Positions 55,205 to 64,000 of a stretch of 64,000 nucleotides of DNA are shown in pieces. Positions within the stretch are counted from its first letter, which is position 1, and every line of letters starts with the position of its first letter. Source of the DNA: Lineus longissimus (Eukaryota > Nemertea > Pilidiophora > Heteronemertea > Lineidae); assembly GCF_910592395.1 (NCBI RefSeq), contig NC_088313.1, positions 8,806,501 through 8,870,500 on the forward strand, written 5' to 3'. Position numbers and translations under genes: made by a program. The notes below the pieces were generated by a model. The model was not told where the DNA came from. It did not search any database and saw nothing but the letters and a program-made list of their open reading frames with translations.

Positions 55205-55590
55205 TGAAACAGTTGTCATCTCTTCATGAGACACCTGTCGTCCTCAATACGAGACAGTGTATCATCTCCTAATGAGACAGCTGTCCCTCCCCATACGAGG
55301 CAGCATATACTCTGCTTGAGACAGTAATCATCTCTTAATAAGACAGCTGTCGTCCCCAATACGAGACAGTTTTTCCTCCACTTGATAGAGCTGTCATCTC
55401 CACATGAGATAGTATATTCTCCACTTGAGATTAAAAAATACTCCACTTGAGATTAAAAAATACTCAAGATGAGTCGCCCATTTCACCAGACCATGAGACA
55501 ATGATCGTCTCCACTAGAGATGGCACTACTCGACATGAGACGAAACATAATGTCTCAAATGGAGACGAAAACGTCACGCCCTGCGGACAA
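55205..55590 (+). repeat. Imperfect GAGAC/GTCTC minisatellite
   Basis: Phrases such as CATCTCTTCATGAGAC, CATCTCCTAATGAGACAGCT and CCCAATACGAGACAG recur about every 30-55 bases, so the segment is full of GAGAC and its inverse GTCTC and can fold locally. The exact unit is hard to define by eye. Confidence 0.6.
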
Positions 55591-55629
55591 GCTGTTTGAG
55601 ATGCTTTTTGTCTCCATTTGAAATGGATA

Positions 55630-55877
55630 TTTTTCTCTGTGTGCAAGGGTTTGATTTCACCCAGCACATCACTAAAAACACCACAGATTATGACTCAAAG
55701 TTAGACCTCGTCTTCACCAACACCGCCATATCACACGATATTAATCTGGTTGATGTCATAGACAATTATTGGTCGGATCATAAACTAATACTCGAGACTC
55801 AGCTCGAATACACCATGCCAGCAAAAACTAGTGAACCTGCCCACATTATATTTATTCATAACTCTTCTGTGTCATAG
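55630..55877 (+). pseudogene. APE-type endonuclease C-terminal fragment
   Basis: The frame reads GFDFTQHITKNTTDYDSKLD then LVFTNTAISHDINLVDVIDN and YWSDHKLILET. The LDLVFTN and SDHKLI motifs are the last strands of the endonuclease of CR1-like LINEs or Helentrons. A close copy of its end lies at 38758-38800. Nothing else of the element is present. Confidence 0.7.
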
Positions 55878-56172
55878 GACCAATAGCAATGGTCTGGTTA
55901 TTGTGCCATGGTCTGGGAAGCCGTGTCTATTTCATTGACTAGTACCAAGGCCTTGTTCCATGAAGAACGACTGATAGCTAGGGTGGGCCCGTAATAATGC
56001 ATTGTATGACTGATAAGGGATGAATACCACATAGGCCCTTTTAATCATTGGTCATTGAACTTGATGAGTCCAAATAGGACGAGACAAGACAAGAGTTACG
56101 TGTAGACAGGCTTTTATGATGTTTCGTGTTGGCACTTTTAGCAATGTTGATCTGGCAGAGAACTGAGGCAGT

Positions 56173-56919
56173 ATGGAAGCCCCTGAGCCATTGAAAAAGA
56201 GAAAAAGAAGTTACAGTGTATCAGAAAAACTGCAGTATCTTAGAGATCTAGAAACGGCCCTAGCAAATGGGACAGTCATCAGCCTCCGTCAGTTTGCTGA
56301 CCAACGACAGGATACCTGTGGAAACGTTTCGTAGATGAAATAGGGCCGAGCTGGAACTTGACATGCAGGAAAATAACGGTGCTGCACGTAAAGTGAAAGC
56401 TAAACTGGTTGGGCTGTGGCCAAATGTAGAAGATGACCTTCATCGATGGTTGCTGCAACAAAGAGAAAAACCACTGCCTGTAGCCGTTCATGACGTCCAA
56501 GAAAAGGCGATGGAGTTGTTTCCAATTAGATTGGACGCACTTGCGCAAGTTCGGCGCGAGGAAATTGAACAATCTATGCCAATTCTTCATCACTTTCGTG
56601 CATCAATCGGTTGGGTTCGCGACTTCATGAAAAGAAAGGACATTTCATTTAGGAAGGTGAACAAGAACACGACATGTCTTCCTGCGGATGCTGCTGCAAG
56701 AGTAAGGGTGTTCAGAGACAATGTTGCTGAAATCATTCAACAATTCGAAATTGTTCTACAATTCGTGTTCAACATGGACCAAACCTTCATACTTTTTGAC
56801 TGTCGACCACTTTACACCTACAACACTAAAGCAGCCAAATCGGTTGATGTTAGAACATCCAAATCAAACACCAAATTAGGATGTACCGTGTCATTGTGGG
56901 TCACAGCAGATGGGGATAA
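56173..56919 (+). pseudogene. pogo-like DDE transposase, N-terminal part
   Basis: ATG at 56173 starts KKRKRSYSVSEKLQYLRDLE and LANGTVISLRQFADQ, a CENP-B/pogo-type helix-turn-helix. A frame change at about 56305 and TGA at about 56338 (where Trp is expected) break it. The frame then continues through the second helix-turn-helix region (LVGLWPNVEDDLHRWLLQQR) to the first catalytic Asp in FVFNMDQTFILFD. At 56919 a TAA-flanked element begins; the transposase resumes at 60352. Confidence 0.7.
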
Positions 56920-57643
56920 GGGGCCGTCTCCAAATTGATTTCGTTTCAAACGCGTTTGAAACGGGCAAAAAGCGTTTATTCTAAAACGAATTTCAAACGA
57001 AAATCATCCGTTTATCAGCCGTTTATCAGCCATTTGAAAAGCGTTTGAAATCAAACGCACACCCCGAAACGCTCCCAAACGATCGCACGAAACGGATCTC
57101 AAACGCACGTCAAACGATTGTCAAACGAACTTCGTTTCAAACGAAACGATTGTCGAACGCACTTTGTTTCAAACGAACTGGAAACAAACTTCGTTTCAAA
57201 CGAACGGAAAACGCACTATCAAACGGACTTGAAACGTACTTCGTTTGAAACGAAATTTGCACGAAATGCGCATGCGATGCTTTTATTTCATTCTTTCATT
57301 GATTATCTTGAAAGACGGATGTGTACTTCGCCCATTTATCTCTGTTATTTTCGATCCTTATCGGTAAGTCTAATTGAGATTCAACAGTTGCATCTAGAGA
57401 AATTTGCTTCTAATTGCTACCTTATCACTGTTTTTAGTACTCGGCCTATAAAAGCGCTTTTAAAGGCCTATCTTTTCACAGTCCTGCGACATCAGGGCCG
57501 ATCGCATGTGTTGAATATCAATCCTAAATTCTCATTTCAAGTAGTTATGCTTGTATCAAGTAGGCCTAGGTCTATGACTAGAATTAAATTAGTACCGATT
57601 CGCGCACATCGATCTTGCGGTCGGCCCAGACATGACATGTATG

Positions 57644-58498
57644 GGGTACTTGTAAAACAAGAAACACAGAAACGAAACAGAAACACAGAAACGCAGAAAC
57701 GAAACGCAGAAACGAAAATCAAACGGGTTTTCATAAAAGTTGGAATCAAGCGGCACCCGATACTTTCCTTGCCCAATCCGTTGTTATTGTCGTTTAAAAG
57801 TAAAATCTGAGGTTGGTGGGTTGCGGCCAGCCGGAATGCAATAGAGTTGTTGAGGGGATACATGGAGCAACTTGGGGGGGGGAGGGGGCGGCACGATATG
57901 GGTGAAGTCTTTTGAGGTGGTGGTGTAGTACTTTGGTAGGTTCGATTCGATTCCTACAGCATGTTATTTTAAATGAAGGTGCAGTGCAACATCTTGCCTT
58001 GTTGTGTTCAATTTACATGAAGTACCAGGATCATCCTACAAATCCCGTCTGATGCAGCACTAAATGCAAGGTACGGTACCAGTACATGGGTGAATCATTT
58101 CGACGTTATGTGAGACGTGAGAGACCAATTTTGGCGACTAGAATAGAGTAAAGTGGGGGGGGGGGGGGGCGGGCGGGCACTAGACTTGGACTTGGAGTAA
58201 CTCAATCTTGCCTGCCCAGCTGCTGCCTGGGGCCGTTTTTGGTCAGGGGCACGATCAAGGCCGGATGCTGCCAATCTGCGCACACGTTGATGAGGCTAAA
58301 AGGGGTATTGGGAAATGAGCATTCCTCCTTCCATTCCGACTGAATACCAGTTTTAGTTACACCCGCGTTCGCGGCCACAACCATGGCAACAAGATGGAGT
58401 CTGCAGACACAGAAACGAAACGCAGAAACCAGTCTTGTGGCGAATTCTGGTTTCTGTGTTTCTGTTTCGTTTCTGTGTTTCTTGTTTTACAACTACCC
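57644..58498. mobile_element. MULE-like element copy 2
   Basis: Most of its length is nearly identical to 27077-28150, with the same GGGTA(G/C)TTGTAAAACAAGAA inverted ends. It lacks the hairpin-bearing segment of about 250 bases, and a 43-base block near its right end (58408-58450) is in opposite orientation compared with copy 1. No 9-bp duplication surrounds it (ACATGTATG against GTATCAGAC). Confidence 0.8.
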
Positions 58499-58839
58499 GT
58501 ATCAGACGATACCTATGTCATTTTATCATCTTACATTCACTATGTACGTGTTTAGCTGTGTGATGATGATGATGAATGTAGTAGGACGATGTTAAATTTA
58601 GCCTGATATTATAATGTTTGTATTGAGCATGTGTGACGTGGTACATCATGGAGGTGTAACTATATATGTTGGGAGGAAATGAATAATAGTTTTGACAATA
58701 GAATACGTTTCGTGTCATACTTATACCATTTAAAAATCAACCAACCCACCGCCCCACCAATCAACTCGGCGACGCACACTGTGTTTCCCTATCTTGTAAG
58801 AAACACAAATATATCACCCGATAGGTCGAACATAATAAT

Positions 58840-59100
58840 TCAAGTACACGGCCCGACAGATCGTCCAACCGATGCTCTGGATAGGGGATTGTCACAAATC
58901 GACCACCCGACAGGCAGAAGATTAATCTTCACATGTTTACACGGCCCGACCAATCGACCGACCGATGCAGTAAACCTCCGTATACGCAGTATCACAAATC
59001 GACCACCCGACGGTAATGATCACTTTCACGACATTGCCAATAGATGCCGCGACGTGCCTCGCAAATCGACCAACCGACGCCCGATACGATCCATCGACAG
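58840..59100 (+). repeat. Tandem CGACC-rich units
   Basis: ACGGCCCGACNNATCGNCC, ACCGATGC and TCACAAATCGACCACCCGAC recur twice in the same order (about 58850 and 58940), with partial third traces to about 59085. It lies inside the TAA-flanked element. Open frames through it reflect repeat structure, not a protein. Confidence 0.6.
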
Positions 59101-60351
59101 CCTGCATACTAAGTGTATACATACGGTATATACATGGTATACTATGTTTCTTTTCCAATGTAGAATACTTTTTGTAAGGGATCCTGCAGTAGTGCCCAAA
59201 AAAGGAAGATTTAAGCATTAGGCACCCTTGAATAATTACGTCAAAACCATGCAAAAACCATGTAAGCACGCAAAACCTTGCAAAAACTATTACGCACCGT
59301 AACTTCGGCGAAAGATGCCATTTTGTACCGTTTCGGTAATCCTAAACAGCGTCCAGAAGCGTCCAGTAGGCCGGGATTTTGTCACTCACGCATACATTGT
59401 ATAAAGCTCCGCCCCGTTATGTTTAAAAATAAACTTTATGCTCATGGCCGATCCCGCGAGCTGTCGAGTATGTTGAGCGAAGAAAACGGAGAACTGTGTG
59501 ACGGTTGAAAGTAGGAATCAGAACTAAGAGCCGTAAATGCTTATCGATGATCTATCATGCCCATCTGACTGTTTGATTAATGAGCGTGTTATTTTGAGAA
59601 AGGAGCGAGCGAAATAGATCATTCGCGAAACGGTATAGCGAATAGACAGGGAGATCACTACACTACTTCCTTTTGCAATGTTGGGCAGATTCGTAAAATC
59701 GCCATACCTACGTGTGAATGGCTGTGGAGCAACTCGTCATCCCCTGGTGATGGACCCAAATTTGCTGAAAGCAAAGTTCACAGTTCTAGTTCAATACTTT
59801 AGTAATGCAGTGAAGACATGATGCTTTTCTACCTTCCCAAAAGCAAAATAATGTCACAACCTGCCCTACGCATTTCCAACAAAACAATACAACCCAGCTA
59901 TAACATATGACCTATGAGATCTGAGACTCAACTACGAAACTCCTTGGGTTGGTAGGTCGGTCGGTCAGCGTTTTTCCGTTTTTTGCACAGGTCGTCATTT
60001 TCATGATTTTTACGATAACTCCAGCCGTTTGGAATTCGTTTGAACACAAACGAAAAGCGTTTGGAACGCGTTTGCTGACAAATGGCGCAATGCCGTTTTT
60101 GACGAAACGAAAACGAAACGCTTTTCTAAACGTTCTTCAAACGAATTTCAAACGCTCTTCAAACGAAGTTCGTTTGGGGTGAAACGAAATTGCGTTCGCT
60201 TTCAAACGCTTATGAAACGGGAAAAAAACGGTAGGGCCAGCGTTTGACAATCGTTTCAAGATCGTTTGGGTGCGTTTCTATTGTTCACATTTCAAACGAA
60301 TTTCAAACGAATTTCAAACGATCTCAAAATCAATTTGGAGACGGCCCCTAA

Positions 60352-60697
60352 GTTACCTGCCCATATTACATTCCCACGTTGCGGCTTTGTGAGACAGTTG
60401 GAAGCACTCGAACAGCAGGATATTCCGGCTAATGTACGTTTCACTTCTTCTGATACTGGATGGATGAAGCAGGAAACCATTCGCCACTGGATAGAACACG
60501 TGTTTCAACCCCATGTCGAGGCCGACCACTGCGAACAGTTTCTCCTGCTTGTAGACCGCTACAGAGTTCACAGGACCGAGGAATTTGGAGGTGACATCAC
60601 CGAGATGGGAGGGATCCTTGTAGAGTATTACATTTGTACCATCAGAGTGTTACATCTGAGACATAGCAATACAGATCTATGTTACATCGGATGCTGA
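60352..60697 (+). pseudogene. pogo-like DDE transposase, central part after the insertion
   Basis: The frame resumes with LPAHITFPRCGFVRQLEALE and contains NVRFTSSDTGWMKQETIRHW, then the second catalytic Asp in QFLLLVDRYRVH. This is the usual spacing in pogo-like enzymes. After about 60600 (DITEMGG) the family likeness is lost and no third acidic residue can be assigned, so the copy is also truncated at its 3' end. Confidence 0.65.
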
Positions 60698-60699
60698 GT

Positions 60700-61028
60700 A
60701 AAGTAGTTGTATCAGATATCACATCTTGTTGTCTCTGAGACTTTACATGGTACCAATAGTGGTCAAATTTCTCACCAAAAGGACTGATGTCATAAAAAGA
60801 CACTATTGTGGTAACGGCCAGATATCTAGTGCATCTGTTGAGCTAGTCTAACAGACTGCATTGATGGTCTCTGCAGCAGACCAGAGCTACGAAGCAGGAC
60901 TTGAATCTAGGTCAAAAGGGGGCGGATTCCTGAGTGCATTGCTAGTGTAGTGACACTGTGCATCTATGTACACATGAATGTACATTTCATCTCACTCTAT
61001 AGGAAGTGCTCTCTGTAAACTTTTCAGT
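60700..61028. other. No recognisable gene
   Basis: Spacer between the pogo remnant and a gag fragment. No motif was recognised. Confidence 0.4.
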
Positions 61029-61029
61029 C

Positions 61030-61155
61030 ATGGATCGTGCAACAAAGCATCCAGTTATGAGCTGGGATGCAAGTGACTTGGACCGTGAGTTCAAACGCTT
61101 TAAACAGCACTGTGAGTTCCAGTTTGGTGGACCACTAATAGTCCTGGAGCCAGGG
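61030..61155 (+). pseudogene. Short retrotransposon gag N-terminal fragment
   Basis: The frame reads MDRATKHPVMSWDASDLD then REFKRFKQHCEFQFGGPL. The W-x6-D/L, F-K-R-F-K-Q-H pattern is the start of gag in many animal Gypsy-type elements. It is followed by unrelated sequence and a stop, so only about 40 residues remain. Confidence 0.5.
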
Positions 61156-61199
61156 GGTGTTTGCATGCATAAAAGGGCCCCACAATCACTCACCTGATT

Positions 61200-62028
61200 T
61201 TGATAAAGGACCACCTGGGACACCCATTGAGCGAGGGTGGACATTCTGAAACCCAGCAGTAAACCTGCTATTCATGGTTTTGTTGCGATTCCTCGTGCGC
61301 ATAACCGCCGCCAAAATTAGGGGTAGGGGAAATTCAAATTGACCTAACGTCGTAAGGAAACAACCTAAGGTAACATATGACCACTCAACATGGAGCTTAT
61401 AGTATCAGCTATATGATGAATGCAGAAGAAAAATGATTGGTTGAAGTTTAAGGTCACCAGAGGTCAAACTATGACGTAATTCGACCCTTGCTTAAAATCT
61501 GGACCCTTAAATATTAAAACAAGCCCAGAAATAATGTGAATGAAAGAATTATTCATTTATTGACCAATTCCAGTAGAGTACAATATAGGTAAGTTTTTAA
61601 AACCGATAGGGAGCAATAATCTTGTAGATTAACCACTTGGGGTCCGATTGAAATTGTAATGAAATTAGCAAAAATTAGCAAAAACCTGAAAACTACTATT
61701 CGGAAGCAATGGATAGGCTCAGGAGTGATGTAATTATATGGTGAGGTAGTGTTTTCATCTAAAATCACATGCATGTGTCTGATATATATTTTGTAGCCCA
61801 ATAAACAATTACAGCTGGAGCATTTTGTAGAATCCATGGTGGGAAATCATCTGGGGAATCTCCACTTTGACCGCATGGCATCATGAAGCCACATCTCAGT
61901 TAGTAATGATATCATCAATTTTCATAGAAATCATGCCTTTTTAGGTGAGTAGATGGGATGCTAATACCATTATCTGATTGTACAGATTGCATAGAATATT
62001 AATTACATGAAATACTTTGTGTCTATAG
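61200..62028. other. Non-coding spacer
   Basis: No family motif or strong repeat was seen. It ends at the CTATAG acceptor of the next gene relic. Confidence 0.4.
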
Positions 62029-64000
62029 ACATTTAATAATGAAGAATATGCTACAGTGTACACATCCCTAAAGAATTTCCAAGATGTTCTGAATCAGTTG
62101 AAACAGTCTCACTTGCCTGTTGCATGTGATGAGGGGGTGTACCATATTGCCCGTGAGATCATTATGAACAACCCAAGTGAATTTACTAACTTAGTGTTGA
62201 TTTTAGGTTCCTTCCATCTCATTAAGATAGTCATGGGTGCCATTGGAAAATACATTGATGGGTGTGGAGCTGAAACGATCTTCGTGGAGTCAAAGGCCTT
62301 TGGAAAGAATGTTGTCAAATCAGTGCTTGATGGAACACACTATACCAGGTCACTGAAGGGATTATTGTTGCTCTGTGAATCAATAGAAAGGTTGCAGTGG
62401 ACAGAATTCTTCCGAACCAAAGGAGTGGAACCATACAGGAATAACCTTGAAATTCTTAAGCTGATGAAAGCTTCCGTGTCAGAAAAGAACAGGGAAGAAA
62501 GCAAACAACATTTACAGGCATTCATCTCAACCTCATCAAACATGATTGATGACTTCAATGCCTTCAGGTCTGAAAGCTGCGCGATGTCGGAGACATTTGC
62601 GTTCTGGGATCGGTTTGTCCAAATGGTGTGCGTCCTGAAAGATCTAGTAAGAGCTGATCGTGAGGGAAACTGGGACCTACACCTCCATAGTGTACAGGCA
62701 GTTCTACCCTGGTTTGCTGGATGTGACCGGATCAACTACCTCCGATGGGGATCAGTATACCTAGAGGATATGAGGAAGCTACCAGAAGATGCCCCATCGA
62801 TATATGAAAACTTCAAGGCTGGAAAATTTGTCGTAAAGCGGACAGAAGGGCGATTCAACTGTGTGGGCGCAGACATGTGCCTTGAACAGACAATAAATCA
62901 ATCCCAGAAGAGCGCAAGTGGCATTATCGGCAGTACAAAAAGAAAACAATTCGTTGCTCAGTGGGAGATCATATAACATGAGATGTTAGCTGTCGTTAAC
63001 CTTCAGCGTGAAATCAGTGGTGTGACCACACCCAGCACGGAACTTCACGTGAACCATGAGTTCAATCTACCTGCCACACGAACCTACGAAGTCTTGATCC
63101 ATGATATGATACAGTACATCAAGCAACATGAAAATCCAGCAATCATGTCCACAGAGGGAGACCACGATGAATAGCATACCCTTCACAACATCCTCTCCCA
63201 AGAAATCATGTCCAGCGAAATCCGTGACAACCTTCTCAATTTCCACACGAATTCCAGCACGAAGTACAGTACATTTCGCACTGAAAGGTTTGTGACTAAG
63301 CAAAGAACCATCTTTGATACCATTCACAGGAATAACTTGAAAACGTTCAAATCCATGAAGCCCAAGAAAAGCCAAAACCAAGCAAGAGACAAGGGGAGCA
63401 AAAAGCAATTAGCAGAGACTCAGAAGATCTTCGATATTGCCCGTGTCCGAGATTATGATATGAAGTATTTGTTGACGTTTGACCTGGTCGACAGCAGCTA
63501 TCTCTTTGATGGGGATGGACTCATGAATAAACCCAACAAGAGTGACCTGTGCACTGAATTAGAGAAACAGCTTAACAAAAATGACTATCTCCCACCATCA
63601 AAATGGAAGCAGGCAAACACTGCCAGCATCATTAGTGATGGGTTGCCTACGCCGCATGCGCTTAGCCTCAGTGAAAACCTTTGGTGATCTTTGCACACAC
63701 TTTTTGGATATGACACATGGACTTTGCAGCAATTCGAACCGCATCGACTTTGTTTTTGACACATACACAGAGGGCTCTGTGAAAGACAGTGAAAAAGCAA
63801 GGAGATGTAGCTGCAGTCCCATCGACCTGAATGTAATGTATGGAGAGACCCCTTTACCAGTTACTATGGACGCCTTTTGGGCATCATCCACTAACAAAGT
63901 CAAGGTACAAGGGTTACTTCGAAGCCACATCTTAGGCAACCCTAAGGCGGGGACAGATGTAGTAGTCAGTGCGATGGGTCTATCTTCTGAAATTGAACCA
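62029..64000 (+). pseudogene. Large transposon-associated uncharacterised family gene, broken, runs off the window
   Basis: After an acceptor at 62028 one long frame reads HLPVACDEGVYHIAREIIMN, LVLILGSFHLIKIVMGAIGK and GTHYTRSLKGLLLLCESIER, blocks I recall from a large family of uncharacterised proteins in aquatic animals. TAA at 62974-62976 and TAG at 63172-63174 interrupt it, but the same frame continues (LPATRTYEVLIHDMIQYIKQ; KKQLAETQKIFDIARVRDYD). A frame change near 63650 then leads to VKTFGDLCTHFLDM and RIDFVFDTYTEGSVKDSEKA, continuing to the window end. Three lesions make this copy inactive. No catalytic residues can be named. The 5' exons would lie before 62029 and were not found. Confidence 0.6.

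Larger units (their letters stand above)
56920..60348. mobile_element. TAA-flanked Harbinger-type non-autonomous element, 3.4 kb
   Basis: Ends GGGGCCGTCTCCAAATTGAT and its exact inverse, with TAA at both sides (56917-56919, 60349-60351). Both subterminal regions (about 56940-57260 and 59990-60330) are packed with CAAACG/CGTTTG and palindromic CGTTTCAAACG words. The middle holds MULE-like copy 2 and a tandem CGACC-rich stretch. The element has no transposase of its own. It splits the pogo-like gene; removal with one TAA would rejoin the host frame. Confidence 0.85.

Noticed and set aside
55205-55590. Possible CRISPR or satellite array of GAGAC words
   Set aside because: Unit length is irregular and the copies are imperfect; a minisatellite fits better.
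58679-59221. 180-residue open frame
   Set aside because: It reads through tandem CGACC-rich units inside a transposon; its repeated PTDRPTD-like peptide follows from the DNA repeat.

Overview
The window looks like nuclear DNA of an animal, most probably a marine invertebrate. Genes are split by GT-AG introns, A+T content is moderately high, long C, G, A and T runs and CGT tracts are common, and the coding matter comes from families expanded in lancelets, hemichordates, echinoderms, cnidarians and molluscs (DUF6589-like, DUF7869-like, RPA-like OB-fold, RecQ-like, HARBI1, pogo, BEL, Gypsy and Helentron sequences). The species cannot be fixed from sequence alone. No rRNA, tRNA, CRISPR array or bacterial operon was seen.

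Layout. 1-9.5 kb is a graveyard of coding elements on the + strand: a Kolobok-like transposase with stops, a 5'-truncated LINE reverse transcriptase with an (AAAT)n tail, an open cysteine-containing gene (4501-5157), the 3' half of a BEL/Pao element with its LTR, and the end of a Helentron (helicase plus endonuclease) broken by a tandem duplication and a foldback element. 10.4-14.5 kb is a spliced minus-strand DUF7869-like gene. 15.5-20.4 kb is a spliced plus-strand RPA-like gene whose splice phases all agree; its first intron holds a TTAA-flanked element that contains an A-B-B-A composite. 22.8-25.3 kb has a lone SET-type exon and a RecQ-like helicase relic. 26.2-29.9 kb has a piggyBac-like remnant, a MULE-like element with a 9-bp target duplication, and tandem repeats that carry RFX-type X-box palindromes.

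The centre of the window (30.6-49.2 kb) is a nested structure. A minus-strand DUF6589-like gene is cut inside its first exon by a 12.7-kb PIF/Harbinger transposon (34851-47576) flanked by CAG. That transposon still encodes both proteins an autonomous Harbinger needs: a HARBI1-type DDE transposase (+) and a Myb/SANT-like protein (-). All splice phases fit, giving about 342 and 294 residues. The transposase is itself interrupted by a recent 2.9-kb Gypsy-type element (CAAAG duplication, matching LTR parts) whose gag segment is inverted. Further small elements sit in the introns.

49.2-64 kb has another copy of the CGT-rich repeat family directly upstream of the DUF6589-like start codon, a Copia-type LTR with gag start, an endonuclease fragment, a pogo-like transposase cleanly split by a 3.4-kb TAA-flanked element, a gag fragment, and a large gene relic with two in-frame stops that runs off the window.

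One dispersed repeat family recurs at least six times (about 9.6, 12.3, 15.1, 37.5, 49.3 and 53.2 kb). It is built of roughly 300-bp units carrying nuclear-receptor-like half-sites (TGACCT, 8 bases, AGGTCA, 3 bases, AGGTCA), and it is the most unusual regulatory-looking signal here.
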